A stretch of 25,413 nucleotides of DNA from Protostelium mycophagum (GCA_002081555.1 KV921067.1:1-25413), one strand, 5' to 3'; positions 9,901 to 21,594 are shown, numbered from the stretch's first letter. Numbers and translations: made by a program. Notes: generated by a model from the sequence alone, not told the origin.

Positions 9901-12378
9901 CGGGTAACTTACCGTGACGCACGCGTTACTGCTACCGTAGACTATGCTTTTCTTGGAGATGGGAAGTATCGTCATGGCGACGAGTCTGAAACCTTTGTAG
10001 TCGACCAACACCATCATAGGCAAGCTCAACCCCGGGATATCGCAGTTGTAGACGGAGATGAGCCCTTTGAGGTCGTGACCTGCCACCTTTGCGGCTTGTG
10101 CGTCATCCCCGCCGAAAATCCCATTCTTCTCGTCTACTGCAAATTTGAAAAGGATGTTGTTGACCACATATTTCCTGTACTCTTTAGATATTATGTTTTG
10201 TTATGACTTTGATTTTTCTGCAATTGATTTCAGTTTGGCGTTGTGATTTGGCGTTGTAGTTTGTCGCAATGACATGGGATAAAAGGCCAAATGGTTCTCG
10301 TATCTAAACATATTCTTTTTGTAAAAGACAACTTACTGTCCACCAGCGAGGCCTCCAAACTTCACCGGCTTCACCGTCTTCTGTTCATCCTCCAAATACC
10401 TGATGACATTTCAGATCTCGTTAACAACCGAGAGATAGGACGGTTATTCCCGTGACACAAATCTCCCGTACCTCTCCGAAATGATGATCTTTCCGTATGT
10501 CTTTGCGTTGTGCACAAAGTCTTGTGCGAGATTCATCATTTCTAGATTAGATTGGTATTTTTCGTCAAAGGTAGATGTCTCTGTGAAGTTCGAAATCACC
10601 TAAAGTGTTTGATTTTTTCGGCTGTGGAGATTTGTTGTATCGCGATATAATAAATAGTAAAATACCTCCACGATCTGTTGGAATCGGCCGTTCAGATCTT
10701 GTAGAGAAGGTGGATATTGATTTTTTTTGTTGGCTGAGCACCTGCTGCTCCTGCGCGGCCTCGGCGAATAGCTATTGCTTGGCGTTCTGTTCCCTTCAGT
10801 CTCCTTCCCGTGTAAAAACACGGTTATTACCGTGGTCTCCGACCACAATCCCAGCATCTGTGGCTCTGCCGCCGTCGAGCAGAAAATAATAATAAAAAAC
10901 AATAAAAACTCACGATATGAGTGGAATATTGATGATATTTGGGACCAACATCGGTGACTGCTCATACCCTTCCGCAGACAACACAGAAGCTCTATCCGAA
11001 GGAGTCACTTCACCACTTCTCGGCCTCTCTTCCACGCTCGAAGCTTCGAACTGTATACTTGAATTCACTAAATACGGATCATAAGCGTTGGTGTTGGGTT
11101 GTGCAGCCGTGTGTTTTACCACAGAAGCGTCGTCTGTGTCTAAACTTGGCTCGTACATGTCTAAGGAGGTGGTTGTCCGAAGGGCGAGTTCGTTTGTGAA
11201 TTTCCCGAGAGAAGGTGTTTCTGGACCACTTTCTTTTGTGGACTAAAATGGATTTATTTCGTATTCTTTTGTTGTAAATGGTCACCTCTTCCTGTATATT
11301 TCTGCAGAACTTCTCGTATAATTCTTGGATCCTGTCACTTAACATCGAATCAATCACTTCAGCGTCTTCCTGAATTTTTCAGGAATATTTTTTAAAAAAG
11401 ATTAAAATTTTCTTAAAAAAGATGAAAAAGTTTTTCTTAAAAAGATAAGATTTTGAAGAAAAATAAAATTAATTGTTCTGGGCACCTTCGTCTCTGCGGC
11501 TGACACTCTCAATAAGATCTCTCCAGTAACAGATTCCAACACGTGATTATCTTTATGCATGATGCTGTCATTATTGCTTCTCATGGGGTAACCGTGATGT
11601 GACAGAAGTTTGAACCACCTCTCTAAAGGCTGTGATTTCAGTGTCCACAGTGTTGCATTGTAGTTGTCAATTCGGTCCTCTTTTAATTTCAATCCAAAGT
11701 CTTTTAGCCAAGGAACGGCAAAGCGATGTGTCTGTCATGTTTAAAAATGTGATCAAATGACGGTACCAAATTTTTGTACTGAATTAGAGCTGGAAGATGA
11801 ATAAAATGTATTCACCTGTTGTTCTCCATGTGATCCGAAATCGGCCAAACTCGATTCTTCTAAACTATTACGAGAAGATGCAAATGTGGTTCTGCTGTCA
11901 CTACGAGACAAGTTCTGCGCATTAAATACGAGCGTCAGACCTCCATATTTCTCCCTCTTTCTTCCAGAATTATACAGTGTCACTTCAAAAACAATTATTG
12001 GATCAGGACTACCTTTGCCAACTTCTATCTTGCTGCGTCGTCCAGTTAGAACATGCCAAATGAACTTCAAGAGACACATACAAGTAGAAGGTGGTATCCC
12101 ATATGGGCGATGTGCTGTCTTTAGCTGGTCTTGTTTTAAAATAGGTGCTCTTGTGGCTGTTCCTTCCCTTGCTTGGCGCGCCACTCCTGTCATAGGTTGT
12201 GCAGCTAACTTCACAACAGACCTCTATATAGACGTAAGATCGTTTTGTCAAAGTAAAGGTGACCCACCGCTGCCTGGCTTACAGTTGACGTTTCTGGCAC
12301 CCACAACTGGACATATGATTACAACATGATCAAGAAATTGCAAGTGGTAAACTTACCACAGAAGTTTATTGTCTGCAT
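6961..12378 (-). CDS. C2-CLU-TPR protein (CLU-domain family)
   Basis: 22 exons, about 1070 residues. Exons from 5': 12357-12378, 12268-12306, 12078-12223, 11816-12028, 11486-11731, 11286-11369, 10914-11242, 10666-10786, 10472-10599, 10337-10399, 9795-10180, 9664-9751, 9281-9530, 8909-8954, 8520-8613, 8336-8482, 8166-8265, 7922-8093, 7499-7632, 7276-7445, 7080-7236, 6961-7038. A C2-like domain (residues 1-120) starts MQTINFCVVGARNVNCKPGS and has TSPIWDTTFYLY. A Ser-rich linker (about 250-390) precedes the CLU domain (about 410-650): EDEQKTVKPVKFGGLAGG, KVAGHDLKGL, LVDYKGFRLVAMTILPI and HTGTDGRFYLIDFSRMFPPE. Then come HKAGINARHI and, near the C-terminus, TPR-like helices (about 890-1050). CLU proteins bind mRNAs for mitochondrial proteins and affect mitochondrial distribution. 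A C2 domain would add lipid or membrane binding, but its Ca-binding aspartates are not obvious. The typical Clu_N domain is not seen. One intron (10181-10336) does not fit GT-AG. Confidence 0.88.
7690..7704. repeat. GC hairpin in CLU-gene intron (copy 1)
   Basis: TGCGGC-TCT-GCCGCA forms a perfect six-pair stem with a three-base loop inside the A+T-rich intron 7633-7921. The same hairpin recurs at 9236-9250 in another intron of the gene. Confidence 0.75.
8642..8747. repeat. Palindrome and direct/inverted repeats in CLU-gene intron
   Basis: Intron 8614-8908 holds a perfect 16-bp palindrome, ATGTCAATATTGACAT (8642-8657). It also holds GTCATGTGTCA (8660-8670), which is complementary to TGACACATGAC (8721-8731), and a direct repeat GACAAAATGACACATG (8714-8729 and 8732-8747). 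Together these could fold into a long hairpin. No coding capacity or known element is seen. Confidence 0.8.
9236..9250. repeat. GC hairpin in CLU-gene intron (copy 2)
   Basis: TGCGGC-TTT-GCCGCA, the same stem as at 7690-7704 with a TTT loop, lies in intron 8955-9280. A third, imperfect relative (TGTGGCTCTGCCGCC, about 10859-10873) lies in intron 10787-10913. Confidence 0.75.
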
Positions 12379-12750
12379 TGAGGGGCACCCTCGTCTACGG
12401 AGATGTGATCGTGAAAAGCTTTTGTCGTTTTGTTTTCCATACGTAACTGGGTGTGTTTACAGTCGGAAGAACATGAACACATGCAACTCATCTTCCAAGA
12501 AAGAAAAGCCATTCATCTGTTGAAAAAGACGAAGAAAACATGTATATAGCTTATGATACGAGCAGATGGAGTATTTCTCATGAAAATAAACATGTAAAGT
12601 ATTCTTGAGGACAATATCCAACAGAATAGACTCGTTCAAATGTTTGAACCACCAATTTAGATCCTTTCGAAATGATGATCTCAGCAGTTCATTTTTGAAT
12701 AAGATCCTCCAAAAATGAATATATTTTCACTCTAAATTTATCGTCAATTC
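12379..12750. other. Gap between CLU-gene start and Elongin C stop; no gene seen
   Basis: This 372-bp stretch lies upstream of the CLU protein start and downstream of Elongin C, both on the minus strand. It should hold the Elongin C 3' end and the CLU promoter and 5' UTR. I see no conserved open frame, RNA gene or repeat in it; a 60-codon minus-strand frame (12457-12639) has no recognisable features. Confidence 0.6.
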
Positions 12751-13147
12751 TTAAGTATCTAAGAAGTTCGCGGCCATGAGCTAAAGTAATGAGATTTCTG
12801 TTTAAATTAAACCTTAAACATACCAGCTCTAAGGCGATCTCTGGTTCAATGATGAATTCTGGGATCTCAGTCGTGATGTTAGTGTACTTCAGCTTGTAAT
12901 AGAAATATTGAATGACCTTCTCTAAAATAGGTGTTTGAATCTCTCTGAATTCTATGACTCCTCGTTGTTGCTCGGTAAAAGTACCTGTATGAGTCAATAC
13001 CTTCATGATCCTTGGGGTAAATCTACCGGGGCCGCTCAGCATAGATTTGATTAAACCAGACACCATTGCCGCCCTCTTGTCGAGAATAAATTCATGTCCT
13101 TCGTGTGACACGAGTTTTACTGTCTCTGGAGCTTTGTTCTCTTCCAT
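12751..13147 (-). CDS. ELOC: Elongin C (ubiquitin-ligase adaptor)
   Basis: 103 residues in three exons: 13027-13147, 12824-12984, 12751-12780. Elongin C has a BTB/POZ (Skp1-like) fold. It pairs with Elongin B and links SOCS/VHL-box receptors to Cullin-RING ubiquitin ligases; it is also part of transcription elongation factor SIII. The sequence is nearly canonical: VKLVSHEGHEFILDKRAA, MLSGPGTFTEQQRGVIEFRE, YFYYKLKYTN, TEIPEFIIEPEIALEL and the invariant C-terminus LMAANFLDT. The length matches the family. Intron 1 (42 nt) is a multiple of three without stops, so unspliced RNA stays in frame and an uncorrected ORF call runs through it. Intron 2 (43 nt) separates the last nine codons. The start codon is 115 bp from that of the divergent NUP210 gene, so the two probably share a promoter region. 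Confidence 0.96.
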
Positions 13148-13262
13148 CGTGTCTGTGTTGCTTGTTTGTTGATGGTTTGGTGATCTCGATGTTATTTCTA
13201 CGTCACTTCTACAACGAAAGAATGAACACAGATCAGATCAGACAAAACGGATCAAGACAGAT
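13148..13262. promoter_or_regulatory. Divergent promoter region, Elongin C / NUP210
   Basis: Only 115 bp separate the two start codons of these divergently oriented genes, so both 5' UTRs and promoters must fit here or overlap. A CRE-like TACGTCA (about 13200-13206) is visible. I see no clear TATA box. Confidence 0.5.
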
Positions 13263-16200
13263 ATGAGCTTGCAGAAATGCCTCACACTCTTTCTAGTTCT
13301 CATTTGCATCGTTGGAGGGCTTAGAGTAGAGAGCTCTCCAAGATCACTACGCCAATTCTTCTGCAATCCCAATCAACAATCACTACTCACTAAACCTCTC
13401 GAGAGTATTGGCACAGAACCAGCCATTAGCGACCTAACTCTTCTACTTCCTCATACAGTCAATCCTAGCCGCGATAATAGAGTACATCATGTTTTGATGG
13501 CATTTAATGGCTGTTACAAATGGTTAGCTATGAATGATTTTTTATATCTCTAAATACCTTAGGTCTTCCAGAAATACAGATGTGGTTACAATTCAAGCCA
13601 TTGAAGGAACTGTCGATGGCCAATCCTGTTCACAGAGTGCAACAGTTACTGCTGTTACCTCAGGAGAGAAATTCACACGTACAGCCACTTGGATTTTAGC
13701 CGAAGATACAAGTAGGTCACTCCTCATACTTGGACATACATTAAACATTGCCAGTTTCAGGAAAGATTCTGAAATGTGAGGTCTTTGTGGATTGGATCAA
13801 TCACATAGAAATACAAACCACCACCAGAACCATATCCAAAGACGATGTAGAACTCCTCGAAATACAGGCCACCGATTCCATAGGTACATATTCATGAAAT
13901 CCTCGGTCTTTGATTGATCTCTCCAGGAAATGTCTTTAGCACCGTAATGGGTCTGCAATTCGAATGGGCCGTCCTCACTCCTGAAGAGTCTTCTCAATCC
14001 ATGAAGAAGTTGTCCATCGTCGACTTTAAAGACACACACATGGAGGCGGAGCCCCTGCTCGTGGACATGGAAAACCAAGGTCTCAGAACTGGTGCTGTTC
14101 TCGTCCGTGGTATTGAATTTGGAAAAGCCCTCGTCAGCTCTAGACTCGTGGAGACTGGCTATTCCAGCATAGTAGACCCCGCAAAGGTCAGCTTGTCCGT
14201 GCTGGACCCACTCCAGATCAGTCCACCCTCTGTCTATATCACCACTGGGGCCATTCTACACTACGAACTGCAGATATTCACCAAAGATAGAATCGAAGGT
14301 ATGTCTTTGTGATGATTTCAGAATGATTCAGACGATGACATGTGTAGTGATCCCCAGCACATCTGAACAATACAAATGGACCAGTGATGACCCAGAGGTG
14401 GCCACTGTCGAAAACGGCCTCTTGAGGACCCACAACCTCGGACACACCGACATCACCGTCATCCACTCTGGTGATCTATTATTATGAAGAGAACTTCCTC
14501 TGATATAAAATCAGATATGGCCGACAATCAAGCTAAAGGACAAGTACACGTTGTAGACCCGGCTTACCTCGCCATCAATTTGTACAAAGTCGGTGAAAGC
14601 ACCCCATTGAACAATGATGTCCTCGTCACTGGGTGGTCCTACAACTACACCGTCTCTGTACACTATGTCGACGGCCACGTCATGTACATCCCTTGGGACC
14701 AAACTTTTGAGAACGACTTTGGAAACCTCATCAAGGACATCTCTCATGGAAGACATAACCGCTTCGGTGTTATTCAAGCGGTAGAAAGTGGCCCGACCAC
14801 TCTGACTTCCTCCACCACATTCGCGTCTGGACCCCTCAGCGCGTCTAAAAAGGTGGTCATCACGGAGCCTCTTCACATCACCCCCAGAACACTCGAGCTG
14901 CCCGTCGTTTCAGGCGCCAAGCACGAATTTAAGTTGAGAGTGACCGGAGGAAGCGAAATTTACAACCAGAGATGGAAGACCTCAGACCCATCCGTGGCGA
15001 CCGTGAACAACTTTGGTGTCGTCACAGCACAAGGTCCCGGTAGAGCCACGATTACCGTGTCGGACAGCAAAAACCCAAGCAACCACGACAGCGTGCGAGT
15101 CTCTTGCACCAGCCCCAAGAAGATTGAGATCATCAGCGAAGCGATCGAGACACAAATCGCCCAAAACAATCTCATTTCCATCAGACTGCTAGATTCTGAG
15201 GGCAACTCTGTACGTTTATGACGTTTTTTATCATGATGATCTGACCGTTGTAGTTTGACAACTGTTCCAACTATCCTCTTGAGTGGAAGTTTGTGCCAGA
15301 AGGCATCTTTGTGCCGACCGCTGGTGAGTTCACCCACAACAGAGATCCCGATGCCTGCGTGGTGCGCTTGTACCGCGCCGAAACCGAGGGAAGGACAGTT
15401 CTTACCGTGGTGGACCCATCTGGATTAGAAGCCTCCATCACTCTGTACAGTTTCCCACCCCTCCGTGTGGTGAGACCCCGTGACGCCCACGCCCTCGTGA
15501 CCCTCGGATCCAGTGCCACTTATGTCTTGACCGGTGGCCCCGAACCTCACAACGACGACCCCCTCTCCTACATCAACAAGGTCACTCCCTCCCACCATTG
15601 GAACGTCTCCATAGATACGAGCACCCTCCCTAGGACCTCCTCCGTCAATGTACAGTCATTCAGTGTTGCCTGTACATCCTACGGACAGCAAATCATCGAA
15701 GTCGTTGTGGGCAACAACGCCACCAAATCCAACCCCAACCCCGCACGCAACAGTGTGGAGGTGGTATTTGAGTGCAGAGAACCGCACAGAATAGAAGTCA
15801 ACTTGGGAGGCGACAGACCCGACTCTAGCTGCACCGTGGATGCACTGTTCCCACTGACTACCGCTGGAAGCACCCCAGGAATCAGAAAGTACATGATCAA
15901 AAACAACCGCAGAATACCCTTCAATGTCACTGTATACGATCAGGAGGGAAGAGTCTTCGACAACCGCTCCTCTCTGGCGATTGATTGGACTTCTGAGGAC
16001 CCAGAATATGCTTACTTTGAGGAAACGGAGAAGGGATCCCCCAGCTTCCTCATTTTGAGAGACCAGACCGGTCCCGTGAATGTCGTCGTCTCTACCAGCA
16101 ATTACCGAAAATCTGCACTGCACAAACATAGCATCGCGTACCCACCCGATCTTGTAGGACAAGAGCTCAAAGCCCCCATGCAATTGGTCCTTACAAACAG

Positions 16201-19164
16201 TTTGAGGATGTCTCCACAGGAGGTCACTCTGTACCGCCACGCTAACAACCGTCAAGAATTCCGCGTGGACGGCGGTTCAGGACAATACAACGTGGAGTTG
16301 AATGATACCAGCCTTGCCACCGTGGAGAAGTCCAGCGCTGATCCGAGGATATTCTATCTTTACCCAAGAGGCGCAGGAGATTTACATTTGACCGTGAATG
16401 ACAGATGCCTGCACGAATCTGAAGCTGCACACGGCTCTGTCATCGTCAGTGACGCGGCATCTCTCGATTTGGATGTTAAGAAGATGATCGAATTGGACTC
16501 GTACGCCAAGATAGTTTTTGAGGTGAATATTTATTTTTATTTGATATTTTGTGGACGCTTTTATCTATGTTGATGGAGAAGCCGCAAAATGATAGAATCT
16601 AATGTTAATGTCGATATTTGAGGATGATAATAACGTATAAATAGGTGATGGACCGCAACGGAATCCCCTTCTCCGCCCAACAGGTCCGCCTGATGGAAGT
16701 CAGATTGACAACAGACACTCCCAGCCTCTCCGTTGACAGAGACGAACAAGGTTACAGAGTCAGAGGAAACTCTCTCGGCTCCGGCCGCCTCACCGCCCAC
16801 GTGACCACCCAGGACGGCAGAGACATTCGCAGCAGACCTGTGGAAATCCACGTATACGCACCCTTCCAACTCCGACCCCGCCGCTTGGTCCTCTTAGAGG
16901 GAAGCCGCACCTCTCTGGCACCTTCTGGTGGTCCTCCACACGTGAGACAAGATCTCCAATACAAGTCCCAAAACACCAGAGTATGCGAAGTGGATTCCAA
17001 GGGAATTATTACAGCAAAGTCGATAGGAGAAACAATAGTAGAAGGAACCAGCCACGCGCAGGAAGCGGGCACTTCGTCATTCATCGGCAAGGCCAGAGTG
17101 GAAGTGGTGGTACAAGAGCTCAAGAGTATCCAAGTCTTGACGCCCACACTTCAACTCGCCGAAGGAACAGAGATGCCCATTAGACTGGTCGGTGGTAACG
17201 GTGAATCCGCACACGCACTGGCTTATCTTCCTTGTGCCGTCAAATGGAGCTCCTCCTCCAAGGATGTTGGAGCTATTGTACAGACAGAGAAGGAGAGTTT
17301 CAAGGCTTCTTTCAAGGCAAAGAGCTCCGGAAGAAGCAGGATCACAGTCACACTTGCTTGCCCAGCACACAAGAAATGGGACGGTATGATGTCACACGTG
17401 GACGTCACCGTTGTAGAGGAGCTCAAACTATTGGGTCCTTCAGAGATATTGATGGAAACCAACTCTGATTACAAGATCAAGACCAACAGAGACGGCAGCA
17501 AATCACTTCGCTACTCCATTCTCGGCAACTGTGACAACAAGACCAAATGCCTCGTTGTAGATCACGACGGAAAAATCAAAGCTCTTGACGCCACCTGCAG
17601 CGGCAGCATTCTGGTCCAAGATGGCAGAGAGCGCGTATTAGCTCGCGTCGACGTGAAGAAGGTCCACTACATCCAGATCGTGCCACCAGCCGAGAGAGAG
17701 ATACCACTCAGCGGTAGAGTCACCCTCAAGGTCGAAAGCAAGGACAACTTGGGGCATATCTTCGACTCTGTAACTCCGGTCACGCTCGGAGTACAAGCGG
17801 ACGAGCAGAATATTGACGCTAAGGTTGTAGAGAATAACGTGGAGATCAAAGGACACAGACCAGGAACAGCTCTCTTGCGCGTTTATGTCGACGAGAACGA
17901 CAGCATGGAGGACTTTTTATTACTTCGCATCGGAAGCAGCATCCACCCACACAACCCGGTGGTGCACACCGGCGGTACCGTCTCTTTCCACTCCATCTCT
18001 CCAGATAACCAAGAGAACGGCTCTTGGGAAAGTGAAGACAGGTCCAAAGCGATCATATCATCGGACAGAGGTGTCGCCAACGCTATCGCGCAGGGAAGCG
18101 TCAACATCAAGCTCTCTTCACAGCCAGACTCGGTCAGCACCATGCGTATAACTAGCCTTAAAGAAGTCAGAGTCGACCGGAAGAATATCTCCAGCATCAG
18201 CAACACTTTTGACCCTAAGGGAAAGCCAAAGAGCTGGATCGTGGAAGTAGATTTAATCGGAGAGAATGGCGCCGTGTTTACAGTCTCACCTTATGTCGAC
18301 CACCGTGTACACGTCAGCTGCGTCGTCACCCACGGAGATTGGTGCCAGACCGTGAGTGAGAGAGACCCTCTCACCGGGAAATACTATTGTAAATTGACCC
18401 CCACCCTCCCCACCCACCCCAAGGACCCCCCCACCCACTTCGCCCTGACTGTTGAGGCCAAGGCTGACGGCAACGGCCGTACAGTGTCCTCCCCCGCTGA
18501 AGACATTAGATACGAAGCCAGGCTGTCTTTCCACCCCCACCCTGTCCTCACTTTAGACCCCCGCTCATCTACAACACTCCACGTACAAGATAGCGTAGAG
18601 AGTGTCACTTCAACAGATGACAGCAGAGTCAGCGTAAAGTCTACACCCACCTTGACACAGAGAGGAGGCGTCAGTTCTTCAAAGAGGTACGAAATCAGAG
18701 CTCGCACCACACCCATCGATGACGTCAAAATCATCTTGCGCGGGAAAGGAAACTCCGAGGAAATCCCCGTGAGATTGGCCCAGACCGAAGTCACCACTCC
18801 CACCCAAAGAACCACCTCCCCTACCTCCTCCCTCACCTCTTGGTTGCTCTTGACAACTCTCGGCCTCGTCTTGTTGCCTTCCACTTACTTCCTCATCAAA
18901 TTTCTTTCTGAGCCAAAAATAGCTCCCACCCCTACCAGACAGAGATACCTCTCCCCTGTCAGGGAAAACACCACGGTAACCCACCTGTCACCCAGAGACA
19001 ATGTCATAAACACGAGCACGCCGTTAAGTACACAGCAGTTCAGGACCAGCGGGTCGCCTTACGGCGGCGGAGTGACACCTGTCAGAGGACACTACACGTC
19101 ACCAGGGGGAGTTCCCACCGGTGGTTACACCCCTTTCACCCCGCCTAGAAACAATCAAAATTAA
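13263..19164 (+). CDS. NUP210: Nuclear pore membrane glycoprotein gp210 (NUP210)
   Basis: 1836 residues, close to the family length (about 1,900). Exons: 13263-13522, 13563-13711, 13761-13883, 13927-14298, 14348-14470, 14515-15209, 15254-16522, 16645-19164. The protein opens with a signal peptide (MSLQKCLTLFLVLICIVGG). A very long lumenal region of Ig-like repeats follows, starting with GCYKWSS, as in gp210, with bacterial-Ig-like (BIG2) patterns such as WTSDDPEVATVENG and WKTSDPSVATVNNFGVV. Near residues 1728-1752 there is one membrane span (SWLLLTTLGLVLLPSTYF). A short Pro/Thr/Ser-rich cytoplasmic tail of about 85 residues faces the pore. The protein anchors the pore complex in the nuclear envelope and forms the lumenal ring. 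All seven introns lie in the first 3.4 kb, and the last 2.5 kb is one exon. G+C is higher in the last two exons than in the neighbouring genes. The stop is 130 bp before the next start. Confidence 0.95.
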
Positions 19165-19293
19165 AGATGTTTTGTGATTTTTTCGTCGTTTTTTTCAGAT
19201 TTTTTTTCTTGATAAAATTTTTCGGAAGCGCGAAATTTTGAGGATTGTAGAGGGACGCAAAAAAGTCGGCGACTGCATGATCACTATCACAGA

Positions 19294-21505
19294 ATGGGGA
19301 AGTCAAGGATCAGCTGGTGAGCTCTTTTTCTCACGATAATCAATAAACACAGCAGGATCCTTGTGTTTGGTGCCTTGATTAGTGTCTCCATATTTCTATT
19401 TCGTCAACATACATTCACTTCGAACGGCGATGTGGTCTCAACACCAAAATCTAAGCGCTGTGGCGACATGTGGCTCAATGTGTCTGTGAGACATCTATAT
19501 GTCATGTCGCATGGAAAACTGACCTCTGAAGACGTCTGAGATTTTAGGAGACGCTTCTTGGATCGAGGTGTCCGTGTCTGGCGTCAAACAACCAAGTGTC
19601 ACTGACACATTGTTGTTGTCCACAACAGAAGTGACGAAATATCCTCTCAAATACGCAGTGAGTATCTCGATCACGTTTTCGCCGTGCAATGTTGATCGTT
19701 CGAAGGATGGGAGTATGCTGGGTGGCAAATACCTCACTAAAGGCCAAGGAAGTTTTAAATTTTTAGTCCTAAACACCCACGCCAAGTACAAATTCAAGTT
19801 CTTTTCATCTGGCAAGAGTAGGATGGACCTTCAAAAGATGGTCGAATCAGATCCCACTTGTGAATCGCTGGTCATCACTCTGAAGAAGAGATTTCTTCCA
19901 ACACAGGTGCACCTCGGTCTTACCGCTAGAGAAGATGAGTTATCCATCTCATGGAAAACAAGTATAGAGTGAGTTTATAATGTTGTAGATGGTTATTTGG
20001 CGTGAAAATTTTTACCACTGTAGTTTTAGATTTTAACATGTTGCAGGATAAGAAATCAGACTGTCATTGCGGTTGGACATGCAGGTGATGTTGTCTATGC
20101 ACGGCCAACCAAAAAACAATACACTCAAGCAGGTATTTCAATCAATGTTTATTCCAAATAAATGAAAGTTCGCGATGAGATTCATTGAAACTGACTCGTT
20201 GTAGATATGTGCGGTGAACCGGCACTCTACAATGGTTGGAGGGATCCAGGAAATTTATTTTCTGTTCCCATTCGAGTGAAACCTAAGCAACAGTACGACA
20301 TCTTCGTCGGTTCGGACAAGACAGGTTACGCACAGGTGGAAATCCCATCGAAAATTCATTGTTTTGACTGTTGTAGATCAATTTTACCGCTCCAGATCGT
20401 AATGGAGCGAAAGTCAGATTTATTATTATGGGAAATGTGGGCAGAATTTCTTTGGATAATTCAATCTCCCCCTTGCCCTCCCCCCCTGTCGCTTCCAAAG
20501 TCTTACAGCAGGTTGTAGATGGCAGAATAAATGATACAGACTTTGTGATGCTTTTGGGAGTGGGGAATACGAAGGGGATGCTGAGTCAGGTGAGTTGTAG
20601 ATGACCAATAAGATTTAATTCTGGAAATTAATACCCGCAGTGGGATGAATTTATGCATCACATATCACCCAGCGCTTCCAAAATCCCATGGATGGTCGTC
20701 CCAGGTGAAATTTCAGCGAAATTTCACACTTTGAACAGATTTTCTGACACGTGTACAGGCGAAAATGATGTTAACTGGGTGAAGAGTGGTGGTGAATGTG
20801 GTGCTACACTGAAATTTCGTTTTCCTCAGATGACAGGTGAAGATCTACAACGGTGAATCTTGCTGAGATGCTAAGGGACACCGTGGTATTCTTTTAATAT
20901 GGGACCCGTACATATCGTTGCCTTGGCAACTACGCACGAAATCGATGTTTGTGGAATTTTCCTGAATTTTTCTGAATTTTTCAAGCCGAAATCACCGCAG
21001 TACAAATGGATGGTGGAGAATCTAAAAAACGTCGACAGAAACAAGACACCATGGGTGGTTGTAGCAGGGCACAGAGCAATGTACGTCAAAAACGGAGACA
21101 CAGACGAGATGACATCCCTTCGCAAACATGTGGAGCCGGTGTTGCACAAGTGAGCATCGCAACATTTATTTCGAGCTCAAAGACCTGCAGATACAACGTT
21201 GACTTTGCGTTTTGGGGCGACCACCCTGCATACCAGAGAACTTGCAAGATCTTCAAGTCAAGGTGTGTCGCCGACGGAACACGTCATTTTTTGGCGGGAA
21301 ACGGGGGGTTTGTGACCAAGTCAACAACAAACAAAGGTTTTCAATTCTTCGATTATCACGATACCGAAGAAGGGTACCTCTCCGTTGAGGTTCGTACACC
21401 TACAACAAAAATTTCTGAAAGAGGTAGGCGGACAGAAGGACCTTTTCGGTGTCTCAATATGGTGTACAGAACGGCAAAAAGGATACGTTCATCGAGAGGA
21501 AATAA
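19294..21505 (+). CDS. Purple-acid-phosphatase-like protein, membrane-anchored, probably inactive
   Basis: 557 residues; exons 19294-19316, 19356-19485, 19532-19968, 20047-20132, 20205-20335, 20377-20589, 20641-20704, 20759-20836, 20876-20946, 20986-21149, 21191-21389, 21428-21505. An N-terminal signal anchor (ILVFGALISVSIFLF) precedes the fibronectin-like domain of the family (PTQVHLGL...LSISWKTS) and the metallophosphatase fold. The fold is clear from GECGATLKFRFPQM, WYSFNMGPVHIVAL, QYKWMVENLKNVDRNKTPW and NVDFAFWG. The metal ligands are mostly replaced: GDxG is GNVG (about 288), GDxxY is GVGNTK (about 329), GNHE is GEND (362-365) and GHxH is GDHP (475-478). Only AGHR (His about 440) is kept. 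Phosphatase activity is therefore unlikely, and a binding or structural role is inferred. The stop lies 89 bp from the convergent Arc1-type gene. The start is the first ATG before the anchor. Confidence 0.9.
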
Positions 21506-21594
21506 ACAGTTTTTCTGCAAAAAGAGTGCTCTATGGTGTGGATGAATTGTTTGAGTACTTTCAGAATCTAAACTTTGGGGGAAATGTTTATTGT

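Noticed and set aside
9811-10206. 131-codon plus-strand open frame opposite the CLU gene
   Set aside because: It is the shadow of the conserved CLU exon 9795-10180 on the minus strand.
15656-16255. 199-codon minus-strand open frame opposite NUP210
   Set aside because: It is antisense to a well-supported coding exon, lacks recognisable motifs, and is explained by the codon bias of the real strand.
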